Shown piece by piece: positions 17,301 to 26,097 of a stretch of DNA of 33,421 bases. The notes beneath the pieces were generated by a model. The model saw only the letters and a list, made by a program, of their open reading frames with translations. It searched no databases and was not told the origin of the DNA. Every line of letters starts with the position of its first letter. Position 1 is the first letter of the stretch. Where the stretch lies: assembly GCA_009776995.1 (NCBI GenBank), contig WRMR01000002.1:1-33421 (forward strand), given 5' to 3'. The DNA is from Planctomycetaceae bacterium (GTDB taxonomy: Bacteria > Planctomycetota > Planctomycetia > Pirellulales > Thermoguttaceae). The position numbers and the translations under genes are program-made.

Positions 17301-18354
17301 AGGCGAACGGGTGACGATTGCCGATTTCGCGGGCGAACGGCTGCCAAGCGAACTGGTGATGAATATTCGCGTCGTCGGTAGCGATGGCAAACCAATCGCC
17401 GAAGGACGGCAACTTGAAACGTTGCGTAAAGAACTCGGTGTACAGGCGGCGGCGTCCGTTGCGGCGATTGACGATCCGACCTGGAGCCGCGACAAAGTGA
17501 CAACATGGGACTTTGGCGACTTTCCTGAAACGCTCGAAGTGCGTCGGGGCAACATGGCGATCACGGCGTATCCAACGCTGGTCGATCATCGCGATTCGAT
17601 TTCGCTGCGACTGGCTGACTCGCCGGACAAATCGCGGCGGCAGTCGCGGCACGGTCTGTTGCGGCTGTTTCAACTTGCCAACCGCAAGGAACTGAACACC
17701 CAGGCACAGTGGCTGCCGGGTTTCGACAAACTCAAGGTGTATGCCCAGGGCTTGCCTGAATTTGAGTTGAAACGTGACATCGCCGACCTGCTTGCCGCCC
17801 GCGCACTGGAGTTGGACACCCAATCTCTTCCCCGCTCGGAAGGCGCTTACAACGCCCGGGTGCAACAGGGGAAGACGCGCATCGGTCTTGCCGTGCAGGA
17901 CGTAACTCGCGTGATGACGCCGTTACTCGAAAACTTTCAAGCGGTGCGGTTGCTCGTCGAGCAGCATAAAAACTCGCGGTACCAGACGACACTCACCGAT
18001 GTCAAGGCACAGGTCAATCGGCTGTTCCCGCCCGGCTTTTTGACGGAAACCAACTGGCAATGGCTGAAGGAATACCCACGCTATTTGAAGGCAATCACGC
18101 AACGCTTCGACAAACTCAAAAGCGGCGGCGAGCGGCATGACAGTGAATCGACGGCCATACTCAACGAATGGTGGTTACGTTACGAAGACCGGCTCGCACT
18201 GCACGAAACGATGGGCATCATGGACCCGGAACTGGAAACGCTCCGCTGGATGCTCGAAGAATACCGCGTTTCGTTGTTTGCTCAAAAACTCGGCACGTCG
18301 GTCAAAGTGTCCGAAACAAGGCTCGAAAAGCAGTTTGAAAAAACAAGGGCGTAA
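14302..18354 (+). CDS. hrpA: ATP-dependent RNA helicase HrpA (DEAH, DUF3418 C-terminus)
   Basis: GETGSGKSTQLPKI, DEAH, ITSATIDA, TNVAESSLTVPGI, QRAGRCGRVGPGVCVRLYSE; about 1350 aa. Confidence 0.95.
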   Translation: MPDFSKLKKEISHVMLADRFRLGNRLRQLERKSLDGWGGGRDLSARRETLENDIAVSYQKVEQRRKHWPKLAFDETLPVNERRAEIAETLKTNQVVVICGETGSGKSTQLPKICLDIGCGLYGMIGHTQPRRIAARSVAARIAEELGTPLGKHVGYKVRFSDQTSSETLVKLMTDGILLAESQNDKFFEQYDTIIIDEAHERSLNIDFLLGMMRRLVKQRRDLKLIITSATIDAARFAEHFSMGNKKVPVIEVSGRTYPIEIRYRPMLTEDIDETESDDADESDPLRAVLKAVDELAAEGPGDMLVFMPTERDILETAKLLRSHTLPGDPLRKTEILPLYARLPVEQQQRIFKTSAHRRIVIATNVAESSLTVPGIRFVIDTGTARMSRYSARSRTQRLPIEAVSQASADQRAGRCGRVGPGVCVRLYSESDYNKRDRYTTPEIQRTNLASVILQTKSLQLGAVEKFPFIDPPRSAAITDGYKTLFEIGAIDNEKNLTSIGRQLAQLPVDPRIGRMILAANENGALREMLIIAAALEIQDPRERPHELQEKADAAHQKFLDPQSDFLAYLKMWEFYHNLKDKISQNQLRKARAQNFLSYNRMREWSDIHLQLKRLLGETSGFRLQNEVSNDKPEVRSPKSEALYDNLHCAILTGMLSGIAQRDQKYEYNVTGGGKFFLWPGSGVAKRVASGEGLVASDCQNVTGRSPLATRHLNWIVATERVETTRKYLRTVARIETDWVEPLAGHLINKSYNEPHWSPETGYVNAYEKVSLFGLTLVPRRRVNYGTVNPQEAREIFINCALVDGELDTKVEFFRHNQAIREEAIALQAKLRRHDFLLGTRAIYDFYQSRIPDTVYDRPTLERWHKTLDNNGRRNLLMTLGDVAREEIDEATAAQFPDALATLHGTEARIEYTFKPGEADDGLTVIVPIESLREVEPSRLGWLVPGLLEQKVEAMLRALPKTLRRPLVPIPDTTKAIVSQLRFGEGSIEETVARHVSRLAGERVTIADFAGERLPSELVMNIRVVGSDGKPIAEGRQLETLRKELGVQAAASVAAIDDPTWSRDKVTTWDFGDFPETLEVRRGNMAITAYPTLVDHRDSISLRLADSPDKSRRQSRHGLLRLFQLANRKELNTQAQWLPGFDKLKVYAQGLPEFELKRDIADLLAARALELDTQSLPRSEGAYNARVQQGKTRIGLAVQDVTRVMTPLLENFQAVRLLVEQHKNSRYQTTLTDVKAQVNRLFPPGFLTETNWQWLKEYPRYLKAITQRFDKLKSGGERHDSESTAILNEWWLRYEDRLALHETMGIMDPELETLRWMLEEYRVSLFAQKLGTSVKVSETRLEKQFEKTRA
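16155..16227 (+). repeat. in-frame palindromic insertion 1 inside hrpA (family 1, shared with DUF58)
   Basis: gacttcaggtttcaggcttcag / ctgaagtccgaagtccgaagtccgaagcc. Encodes TSGFRLQNEVSNDKPEVRSPKSEA. Confidence 0.85.
16363..16437 (+). repeat. in-frame palindromic insertion 2 inside hrpA (family 2)
   Basis: gtggcgagtggcgaggg (16363-16379) pairs 16/17 with cactcgccactcgccac (16421-16437). Encodes VASGEGLVASDCQNVTGRSPLATRH. Confidence 0.85.
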
Positions 18355-18393
18355 GTGTTACTGCTACCTGCCAAGCCTTGTTTTGTGAGTAGC

Positions 18394-18457
18394 AGCAACC
18401 GGGAACGGATGTAACCGATTTTTGATCCTTCACCCGTCGCTCACGCTCCGGGCTTCT
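18394..18457. repeat. REP-like palindromic element, copy B
   Basis: agcaaccgggaacggatgtaaccg...cacccgtcgctcacgctccgggcttct, parallel to 5332-5405. Confidence 0.6.
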
Positions 18458-18833
18458 CTTGGAAAACCGCATTTTTGAGTTTGGCCGGGTAATACTCGCC
18501 TGCAAAATATTCGTCTTGACAGATTCGCAGAAATAGGGAACAATCATGGCCGCAGTCAGCAAGAAATAATGCGTTGAAATTGAAAGTTTTACACAAGATA
18601 CGCAATACGGGTAAAGATCGATGATTGTTCACTCTGTACTTGATGCCCTGGAAACTTTTTATCAATCTTTGCGAAATCAGTCCATTTCGATTGGATTCTT
18701 TTTTGCGGCTGCGTATGATAGGACTTAATCATTGTCGCAGAATGAGGCTTATTGATTATCCCTAACGCTTGAAACGGAACGACAACAGGCAATTTCGTTG
18801 CTTTGACAACGAGGCCGCAAGGAAGCCAACCCC

Positions 18834-20330
18834 ATGCTCGGATTTACAGGAAACGGAAAACCGCTTGCACTTCGACAGACATTGAAAATTGCCTCAACTT
18901 CGGCAAAAGAGGAAGTTTGGGTCAACTCATGCACTTGTGACGTGCGCACGCTTCGTCCCGGCGATCTTTTTGTCGCATTGGTCAACGATCATTTTGACGG
19001 ACATAACCACATCGATGAGGCACAGCGGCTCGGTTGCAAAGCGATTGTGGCCGAGCGGTCGATTCCGGGTATTCGGGTTCCGCTGTTTCTCGTGGCCAAC
19101 TCGCGTGAGGCTTATGGCATTCTGTGCCAAAAGCTGTACGACAGCCCTGCCGAAAAACTCAAGATCGTTGCCGTGACCGGCACCAACGGCAAAACCTGCA
19201 CGGCATTCCTCATTGCCGGTGTTTTGGCCGAGGCCGAACATCCGGTCGGCATTATCAGTTCCATCGGTATTTTTGACGGTGAACGGATGTACCCTTCGGT
19301 GGTGACAACGCCACCGGCCAACGAATTGGCGTACTGGCTTTCACGCATGGTCCTCAACGGTTGCACGCATTTGGTCGTTGAGGCTTCCAGTTACGCCATT
19401 GACCAGTATTATTTCTCCGGCATGGAGTTCGATGCCGTTTGCCTGACCGACATCCGCAACAATCACCTGGATTACCACAAGACGACCGAGCATTACCGAC
19501 GCACCATGCAGGGCATTTTCCGTTTCGCAAAAAAAGAAGCGATTGCCATCTGTAACGCCGACGATCCGGTCACACGCGCGATGATCCCTTTAATTGACAA
19601 CCCGCTGCTGACGACCGGCATCCGGCAGGAATGCGAAGTCAACGGGATACTCATCGACAAGTGCCGTAGCGAACAGACGTTTTACATCATGGCCGGTTCC
19701 GAAATGGTGCCGACCGCCACGCGCATCATCGGCGAATCGCACATCCGCAACGCGCTCACGGCAACGGCCTTCGGTATCAGCCAGGGCATTGATCTCAGGC
19801 AAGTGGTGCGCGGAATTGAACGCGTCGAGAGTATTCCGGGGCGAATGGAGCGCATCGAATGCGGACAACCGTTCGGCGTGTTTCTTGATTCGGCGCAAAC
19901 GCCCGAATCGCTGGCCGCCAACTTGTCAACGCTCCGCGATGTCACCGACGGCGGGGTTTATTGCATTTTCGGTTCAACCGCCGACGGGGGGACTCCCAAA
20001 AAACGCTTGCAACTCGGCCAAACGTTGCACCGGTTGGCCGATCATGTGATACTGACCGCAGAATCGCTGACCACCAAACGACCCGACCGTGCCATTCGCG
20101 AAATGTTGCGCGGGGTCAGCGGAATGCAGAAAGTGCAAATCATCCGTAATCGCGCCGACGCAATTTCGTCAACACTGGCGAAAATGCAGCCGGAAGATTG
20201 TGTGCTGATCGTCGGCAATGGCCGCGAAATCGAACCGGCCTGCTCCGATGACTCACTGCCGATGGACGAGCGAACCTACGTCAAAGACTGGCTCTATGAA
20301 AACCAACCACACTCTGTCCCTGCGTTTTGA
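18834..20330 (+). CDS. murE: Mur ligase family protein, MurE-like (UDP-N-acetylmuramyl-tripeptide synthetase)
   Basis: VAVTGTNGKTCTAFLIAGVL, TTPPANELA, VVEASSYAIDQ, TDIRNNHLDYH, NADDPV. Confidence 0.82.
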   Translation: MLGFTGNGKPLALRQTLKIASTSAKEEVWVNSCTCDVRTLRPGDLFVALVNDHFDGHNHIDEAQRLGCKAIVAERSIPGIRVPLFLVANSREAYGILCQKLYDSPAEKLKIVAVTGTNGKTCTAFLIAGVLAEAEHPVGIISSIGIFDGERMYPSVVTTPPANELAYWLSRMVLNGCTHLVVEASSYAIDQYYFSGMEFDAVCLTDIRNNHLDYHKTTEHYRRTMQGIFRFAKKEAIAICNADDPVTRAMIPLIDNPLLTTGIRQECEVNGILIDKCRSEQTFYIMAGSEMVPTATRIIGESHIRNALTATAFGISQGIDLRQVVRGIERVESIPGRMERIECGQPFGVFLDSAQTPESLAANLSTLRDVTDGGVYCIFGSTADGGTPKKRLQLGQTLHRLADHVILTAESLTTKRPDRAIREMLRGVSGMQKVQIIRNRADAISSTLAKMQPEDCVLIVGNGREIEPACSDDSLPMDERTYVKDWLYENQPHSVPAF

Positions 20331-20364
20331 GTTGACAAGATTTTCCTTCGAATGATCGACTGTC

Positions 20365-20748
20365 ATGCGTATTATTGGAATCGGAACGGACATCACCGAA
20401 TGCGAACGGATTGCCCGGATGCTTGAGCGGCATCCGGAATCGTTTGCCGGGCGCGTATTCACCAATGCGGAGAACGCCTATTGCTCGCGCGGCAAGCGGC
20501 AGTCGGCGGAACACTACACCGGACGTTGGGCGGCCAAAGAAGCGGTTCTCAAGGCACTTGGCACCGGCTGGTCGGCGGGCATTACCTGGCGGGATATCGA
20601 AATTCTCAACGAACCGGGCGGGAAACCGTTTGTCCATCTGACCGGTGCCGCAGCGGAAATCGCCATGGAAAAAGGCATTACGGAAATTCAAATCAGCATT
20701 TCCCACTGCGTTTCCCATGCGGTGGCCTTTGCCGTCGCGGTGGGATAA
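20365..20748 (+). CDS. acpS: holo-[acyl-carrier-protein] synthase
   Basis: MRIIGIGTDITECERI, FTNAENAYC, GRWAAKEAVLKALGTG, ISISHCVSHAVAFAV. Confidence 0.95.
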   Translation: MRIIGIGTDITECERIARMLERHPESFAGRVFTNAENAYCSRGKRQSAEHYTGRWAAKEAVLKALGTGWSAGITWRDIEILNEPGGKPFVHLTGAAAEIAMEKGITEIQISISHCVSHAVAFAVAVG

Positions 20749-20808
20749 GAAAGCGTTTTTTCCGAAAACGCAGTCGGATAGGTACGGCAACCGGGAACTC
20801 GGACAGGT

Positions 20809-20921
20809 ACAGCAGCCGGGAACGCAGAGAGGTCACATCGTGACCGAACGGAGTGACCGAATCACACGCCCCAATCCGGTCACTCCGTTCGCCTTTGGCG
20901 AACTTCGTTCCCGGCTGCTGT
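20809..20921. repeat. large cruciform/multi-hairpin element, REP-like copy C, between convergent genes
   Basis: Outer perfect 16-bp stem (20809-20824/20906-20921), inner perfect 15-bp stem (20845-20859/20877-20891), small hairpins ggtcac-atc-gtgacc and ttcgcc-ttt-ggcgaa. Confidence 0.9.
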
Positions 20922-20969
20922 TTCTTGTGCCAAATCTTGGGACGAAATACATTTCCGCCAGGCGTCATG

Positions 20970-23816
20970 TCAATCCGTCGTACCAATCGCAGGCGGCGGC
21001 GAAAGTGCGGGAACGCCGGTTGTTCGTTGCAATCGTCCGGGCGATGCACTGAGAGACGGCGTGGGAGCCGTGATCGGCTGTTGGTTGAAATTCATGTCCG
21101 GTATCTGCATGACGGGAACGGTACTTCCGCCGCCATCAACCGTTGCTCCCTGCATCCGGCTTGAGGGCAATCCGGTGTTGGAACCGGCCGACGGACCGGG
21201 ATTTGCCAGCGGATTGACAGCCGTGGGAGCCATCGCCAGGGAGCCTTGCGGATTTGGTCCCGGTCTCGACATGCTTGGGACTCCCGGTGCAGTTGCTGAC
21301 GTATTGGTCGGAGGAAGCGTGTTCCTGTCATCCCGCAACGGATTTCCCTGTGCTATGGCAGATGTGCTGTCGCGCAGGGGCGGAGTGTCGCGTGCCAGTG
21401 CGCTGGGAGTTGTCTTGCTGTTGCGTTGATCCTGATAAAACCGTGACGTGATCTGGGTGTTCAGTTCCGTTTCAGCCGATTGGCATACGAGGATCGCGTT
21501 GACCTTGTGCCTGCCGGACTCCAATCCGCGTCCCTTGATTTTGTAAGTCAGCTTTTCACGGGCGGATAGGATAGGGATACGATCCAACACGACTTCACGA
21601 CCTTCCACGTCAATTTTTGCCCGCCCGCCGATCACGTCAATCGGCTCGATGGCACTGGCGAAATAGACGCCAACCTCAATGTTGTCCGCCGCTTTGGAAC
21701 CCCGGTTGGTGATGGTTACCACATACTCCGTCGTTGCCCCCACTTCGATGGGGTCTTGCGGTTTGTCGATTTCCAGGATGATGTCCGCGATGGCGTCCAC
21801 GGATGTGACGGCATTTGCCGTTTGCGCCAACCCGGTTTTTTCGGTGACTCTTGCGTCAAGCCGGCATTCGCCCTCGCGTTTCGCCTCGCAGATGACCGTG
21901 CAGACGAATTCGCCATTGATGGGAAGCGTTCCGGCATCCCATTGAACACGATTCGTATCGGAGTCATACTCGCCGTTGTGCGTGCAGGAAACGAATTTGA
22001 CGCCCAGCGGCAGTGACGCTTCAACCACCGTGTTCAGGGACGCGGTGGTTCCCGTATTGCGGGCAATCAGCACATAGTCAAGCGTGTTATCGACATACTG
22101 CATTCCCGGGGCGTCAATATCCAACTCCAGAGCGGCACGTTTGATCATGACGCGTTTTACCGTTTCTTCCGACAAACCGTAGAGACCGGTGGCCTCGACC
22201 TTGATTTGCAACTCGTCCATTTCCTGGGCTTCGACGATCACTTCCAGAACTTTCTCCTCGCCCACTTTCAGGGAAGGGATAATGGTTTCCGCCTTGACCA
22301 CGCCGGAGGTTGAAAGTCTTAAATCCAGATCGGTTGCGTCGCCGTTGCCGATGTTCCTGATTTTGAGTCGGTACGATTCTTCCGCCCCCCAAATCACTTC
22401 GTCAGCCCCTTCAAATTCCATTTTGATGACGGGCTGTTGCACGTCAATTTTGGTGTGGGACGCCCGATTCTTGAAATCGATATTGTATTTTAGTTCGAAG
22501 GGACGTTTATCGCTAAGCATGATATGGAGCTTGAGTGTTTCCGACTTGTTTGGCGCGATCGGGCCGACCTGCCATTGAAAAATCTCGTAATCGTCATTCT
22601 GTGATTCCGACAGCACTCTGGTCGAACCGGTTGACAATTCCGGCGGCTGAGTGTTTTGCGCCCAGCGCGGCAGGTCAATATTGAGAACCACTCCTTCCGC
22701 CGGAACCGAACTGCTGTTGGCCACGACAAACTTGTAGGTCTCTTCCTTGCCGACGATCATGGCTTTCGGGCCTTGGAGGTCAACAGACAACACTGGACTT
22801 TGCAACGTGATCAAACCCCCATCGTTTTTGGACACACTCCTTGAATCCTCCTGTCTGGGAATCGGCGTGGGACGGGATTGGGAAAGGGGTTGAGGTGCCC
22901 GTTGGGATGTCTGCTCTTGGGTAACCGGCTCGCGAACCGCTCCACTTCGTTTTTCGGAATCGGCTTCGGACGTTTTGTCGTCGGACGGAACAACAGGAGG
23001 CGTTGCAAGGCTGCCTGACAGACTTCTTGTCGGTGGGGTTTCCGTGGAAAGGCTTTTGCTGTCGGTGGAAATGGAATTGCGGCTGGCGACTTTTGTGCCG
23101 GTCTCGGTATCGGTGGAAATGGATTTTTCGTTGTTTGCAGTGACACTTTGCCTCGAGGTTTCCCGTGTCTGCGCTGGTTCCGGATCGCTACCCGCCACCG
23201 GAGGCGGTGACGGCAGACCGCTCGCCGACGAACGCGCCGCGTTTGTATTGGGCGGGCTAATCTCCGGGACCCGGTCCTGCAACTCTCTCATGCGTGACAG
23301 CGTACTGGAGGGCGTGGTTCCCTGACTGCCGACAGTGGAACCGGAGATGGCTTGTGACAAAGGCGGACGTTGATTGAGTGACTGGGTTGTCCCGTACTGT
23401 TGCGACGCCGAGACCGACGTGACCGGTTGGTAACTTGGCGATGTTCTTGCTCCCGTTGCGGAACCGGTCGCCGGATAACCTCCGCTTTTCGGACGGGGAG
23501 GCTGCACCGGTTGACTGTACTGCTGTTGCGGCACCGGCTGTGATTGCGGCATCGGCTGTGCCGCATTGGCCGGGGCCACATGCTGATTCGTGTTTTTAGG
23601 GCTGTCGCTACTGCCAAAGAGTTTGCCGAATAGAGTGCCGCCCGACTTTTGGTTGGCGGATTGTTGTTGGGACTGAGCCTGGATTTGTTCCTGAGTTTGG
23701 GGAACCGCCGTCGCATTATACTGTGCTTGAGCCAGGACATAAGAGTACGTTCCCAGAGCGATCAGAGTGACGACACTCATCCGAAATACACGCTGTAATT
23801 GTTTTGAACTCAACAT
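20970..23816 (-). CDS. large exported DUF11-repeat surface protein
   Basis: Repeated VxxGxEExYxxxVxNxGxxxAxxV modules; Ser/Pro/Gln-rich N-terminal half; N-terminal hydrophobic signal segment. Confidence 0.8.
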   Translation of the reverse strand: MLSSKQLQRVFRMSVVTLIALGTYSYVLAQAQYNATAVPQTQEQIQAQSQQQSANQKSGGTLFGKLFGSSDSPKNTNQHVAPANAAQPMPQSQPVPQQQYSQPVQPPRPKSGGYPATGSATGARTSPSYQPVTSVSASQQYGTTQSLNQRPPLSQAISGSTVGSQGTTPSSTLSRMRELQDRVPEISPPNTNAARSSASGLPSPPPVAGSDPEPAQTRETSRQSVTANNEKSISTDTETGTKVASRNSISTDSKSLSTETPPTRSLSGSLATPPVVPSDDKTSEADSEKRSGAVREPVTQEQTSQRAPQPLSQSRPTPIPRQEDSRSVSKNDGGLITLQSPVLSVDLQGPKAMIVGKEETYKFVVANSSSVPAEGVVLNIDLPRWAQNTQPPELSTGSTRVLSESQNDDYEIFQWQVGPIAPNKSETLKLHIMLSDKRPFELKYNIDFKNRASHTKIDVQQPVIKMEFEGADEVIWGAEESYRLKIRNIGNGDATDLDLRLSTSGVVKAETIIPSLKVGEEKVLEVIVEAQEMDELQIKVEATGLYGLSEETVKRVMIKRAALELDIDAPGMQYVDNTLDYVLIARNTGTTASLNTVVEASLPLGVKFVSCTHNGEYDSDTNRVQWDAGTLPINGEFVCTVICEAKREGECRLDARVTEKTGLAQTANAVTSVDAIADIILEIDKPQDPIEVGATTEYVVTITNRGSKAADNIEVGVYFASAIEPIDVIGGRAKIDVEGREVVLDRIPILSAREKLTYKIKGRGLESGRHKVNAILVCQSAETELNTQITSRFYQDQRNSKTTPSALARDTPPLRDSTSAIAQGNPLRDDRNTLPPTNTSATAPGVPSMSRPGPNPQGSLAMAPTAVNPLANPGPSAGSNTGLPSSRMQGATVDGGGSTVPVMQIPDMNFNQQPITAPTPSLSASPGRLQRTTGVPALSPPPAIGTTD

Positions 23817-24127
23817 CGCGTTGTCTTTCTTTTGAAACCGGAACTGAAAAACCGGACTGCTTGTTATGGTTTCCCAGTTGCAGTTGTGATAGCACCGAAC
23901 GCTTGGGTGTCAATTAAAATCGTGCTTTTATCAAAAAATCAACTGTTGGCAAAATGATTCCTGAAAATTTCACCAAACCCCGTATTTTACAAATCATGGA
24001 AGCGATCAACGGACAAAGCCGTTTCATCATCATGTTGTATCGAACAATCTCAAAAGAAAGATTAAGAAAAAATTGCCGATTGTCCGGTTTTTGCAGAATA
24101 GCCGGAGAGCCGAGGCAATGTATTGGT

Positions 24128-25279
24128 TTAAAGCCGCGTTTTTCTGGACTCACCGGGAACATCGCGAACATATTTCGGCACGGCGTAGCCGGGCAAAGTC
24201 GCGCTCAGTTTCGAGGCCAGCACCTGCCCCTTGACTGTCGGAACTTCAAAATGCGCGGCACCTTGAACCTTGTCAAGCTGGTGCAGATAATATGGGATCA
24301 TTCGGCTGTTTGCGAGTTTTTCACAAAGATCGAAAAGTGTCTCAAAACGGTCGTTGACGTGTCGCAACAGGACCGTTTGGCTCAAAACCGGAATTCCCGC
24401 GTCAACGATTGCGGCAATCGCGTTGACCACTTTGTCGGACAGTTCGTTCGGATGATTCACATGCAGAACAACATAAACGGCCCCCCCAGCCGGGGAGAAT
24501 CGAAAAGCTTGGAGTGACTCAACCAGTTGCGGCGTCACCCGTTCGGGCAAAAAGATCGGCATTCGGGTATGCACTCTGACCCTATTCCCAGGATACAAGT
24601 CTTTGATATAATTGAACATCCCGTGGAGTGTGGCGTCGTCCAGCATGAGAGGGTCGCCGCCGCTGAGAATGATTTCGCGGACGTCACTGATTTCCTCATT
24701 GTTCTTGGAAGAGTCCGTTGAGTTTTGAATAGAAAAGTGTTTGGTATCCATCCTGCGGAGCGGGGACAAAATCGACTTTTTTTTCAAAGAATGGCGGCGA
24801 AAACAGAAGCGACAATGGCTGGCACAGTGGTCTGTGGCTAAAACCAGTTCGCGTCCCGGATATTTTTGCAACACCGGCAGGTGGAAGAATTTTTCATAAG
24901 CGGAAAGATCACTTTTTGTACAATTCGGGGTTAAAATACAGGAACCCGGTAGCGGAGTTTGTTTGATGTAACTTGATTCTTCGAGTGGGTCGTTGGAAAA
25001 TCCCGGAATTGTTTCCAGTTCCTCTTGACGAGGCAGAATTTGCAACAAAAGCGGATCGTTGGGATTGCCTGGTTCGATGCGGCTGAGAAAATCACGAGTG
25101 ACGTTCAGCGGTTGGATGGTTGCGGATTCCGCAGAAACGGCAGAAGCTGGTAGTTGCAATTTTTCGCAGAGTTCCCCGGGTTCGGTTACATTATCGCGCA
25201 AGAGGGACTGCCAATCAGAGTGGTGGGAATTCGAACGCGACGTATTGTTTGGCTGTTGAAGTTGCGTCATGGGGATCAT
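24128..25279 (-). CDS. epmB: KamA-family radical SAM lysine 2,3-aminomutase, EpmB-like (EF-P beta-lysylation)
   Basis: DHCASHCRFCFRRH (CxxxCxxC), LSGGDPLMLDD, RVHTRMPIFLPERVT, YYLHQLDKVQGAAHFEV; divergent from efp. Confidence 0.82.
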   Translation of the reverse strand: MIPMTQLQQPNNTSRSNSHHSDWQSLLRDNVTEPGELCEKLQLPASAVSAESATIQPLNVTRDFLSRIEPGNPNDPLLLQILPRQEELETIPGFSNDPLEESSYIKQTPLPGSCILTPNCTKSDLSAYEKFFHLPVLQKYPGRELVLATDHCASHCRFCFRRHSLKKKSILSPLRRMDTKHFSIQNSTDSSKNNEEISDVREIILSGGDPLMLDDATLHGMFNYIKDLYPGNRVRVHTRMPIFLPERVTPQLVESLQAFRFSPAGGAVYVVLHVNHPNELSDKVVNAIAAIVDAGIPVLSQTVLLRHVNDRFETLFDLCEKLANSRMIPYYLHQLDKVQGAAHFEVPTVKGQVLASKLSATLPGYAVPKYVRDVPGESRKTRL

Positions 25280-25415
25280 TAAATATGCCTGTCCGGAACA
25301 GGATGAATCTCATCAAGTTGAAAACTTTACATTCCCGGCAATTGAAGTTCATCATCGCAGTAGAATCACAACCACTCATCGACAACAGATATTATTATAA
25401 TAAGGAACAGGTTCT

Positions 25416-25985
25416 ATGGCCAGCTACAGCACAAGTGATTTTCGCAAAGGCCTCAAAGTGCAAATTGACGGCGACCCGTATATCATGGCCGAGTGCAATT
25501 TTGTCAAGCCGGGCAAGGGACAGGCTCTTTACAAATGCAAGTTGCGTAACCTCCTCAAAGGCACGGTTCTCGACCGTACCTACAAAAGCGGTGATTCGCT
25601 TGACGCGGCGGACATCGAAGAAATCGAGGCGACGTTTCTGTACTCGCAGGGCACGCAATTCATTTTTATGGATGCCAAAACCTACGAACAGTATGAACTG
25701 GAAAAAGACGCCATCGATGACGCCTGGAAATACCTCAAGGAAGGCATGGCCTGCAAGATGATGTTGTTCAATAACAACCCCATCGGTATGACGCCGCCCA
25801 ACCACGTTGTGTTGCTCATCACTTACACCGAACCGGGTGTGCGGGGTAATACAGCGACCAATCTGACGAAACCCGCGACGGTCGATACAGGCGCGGAAAT
25901 CATTGTTCCCAATTTCGTCGAAATGGGCGAGTCTATCCGCGTTGACACCCGAACCGGCGAATACATTGAACGTGTCAAAGAATAA
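25416..25985 (+). CDS. efp: elongation factor P
   Basis: FVKPGKGQALYKCKLRNLLKGTVLDRTYKSGD, GEYIERVKE. Confidence 0.97.
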   Translation: MASYSTSDFRKGLKVQIDGDPYIMAECNFVKPGKGQALYKCKLRNLLKGTVLDRTYKSGDSLDAADIEEIEATFLYSQGTQFIFMDAKTYEQYELEKDAIDDAWKYLKEGMACKMMLFNNNPIGMTPPNHVVLLITYTEPGVRGNTATNLTKPATVDTGAEIIVPNFVEMGESIRVDTRTGEYIERVKE

Positions 25986-26097
25986 CGTGTCGCTGTTTTT
26001 TCCTGCCTTTTTTTGTGGAAACGGCATTGTGTGTTAAAATTGACATGAGGGATGGAGATTGGTGTTTTCACTTTAATAATAACAATCATCACATATC

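Noticed and set aside
16438-17564. Several long minus-strand ORFs inside hrpA
   Set aside because: All antisense to a continuous, well-matched helicase frame.
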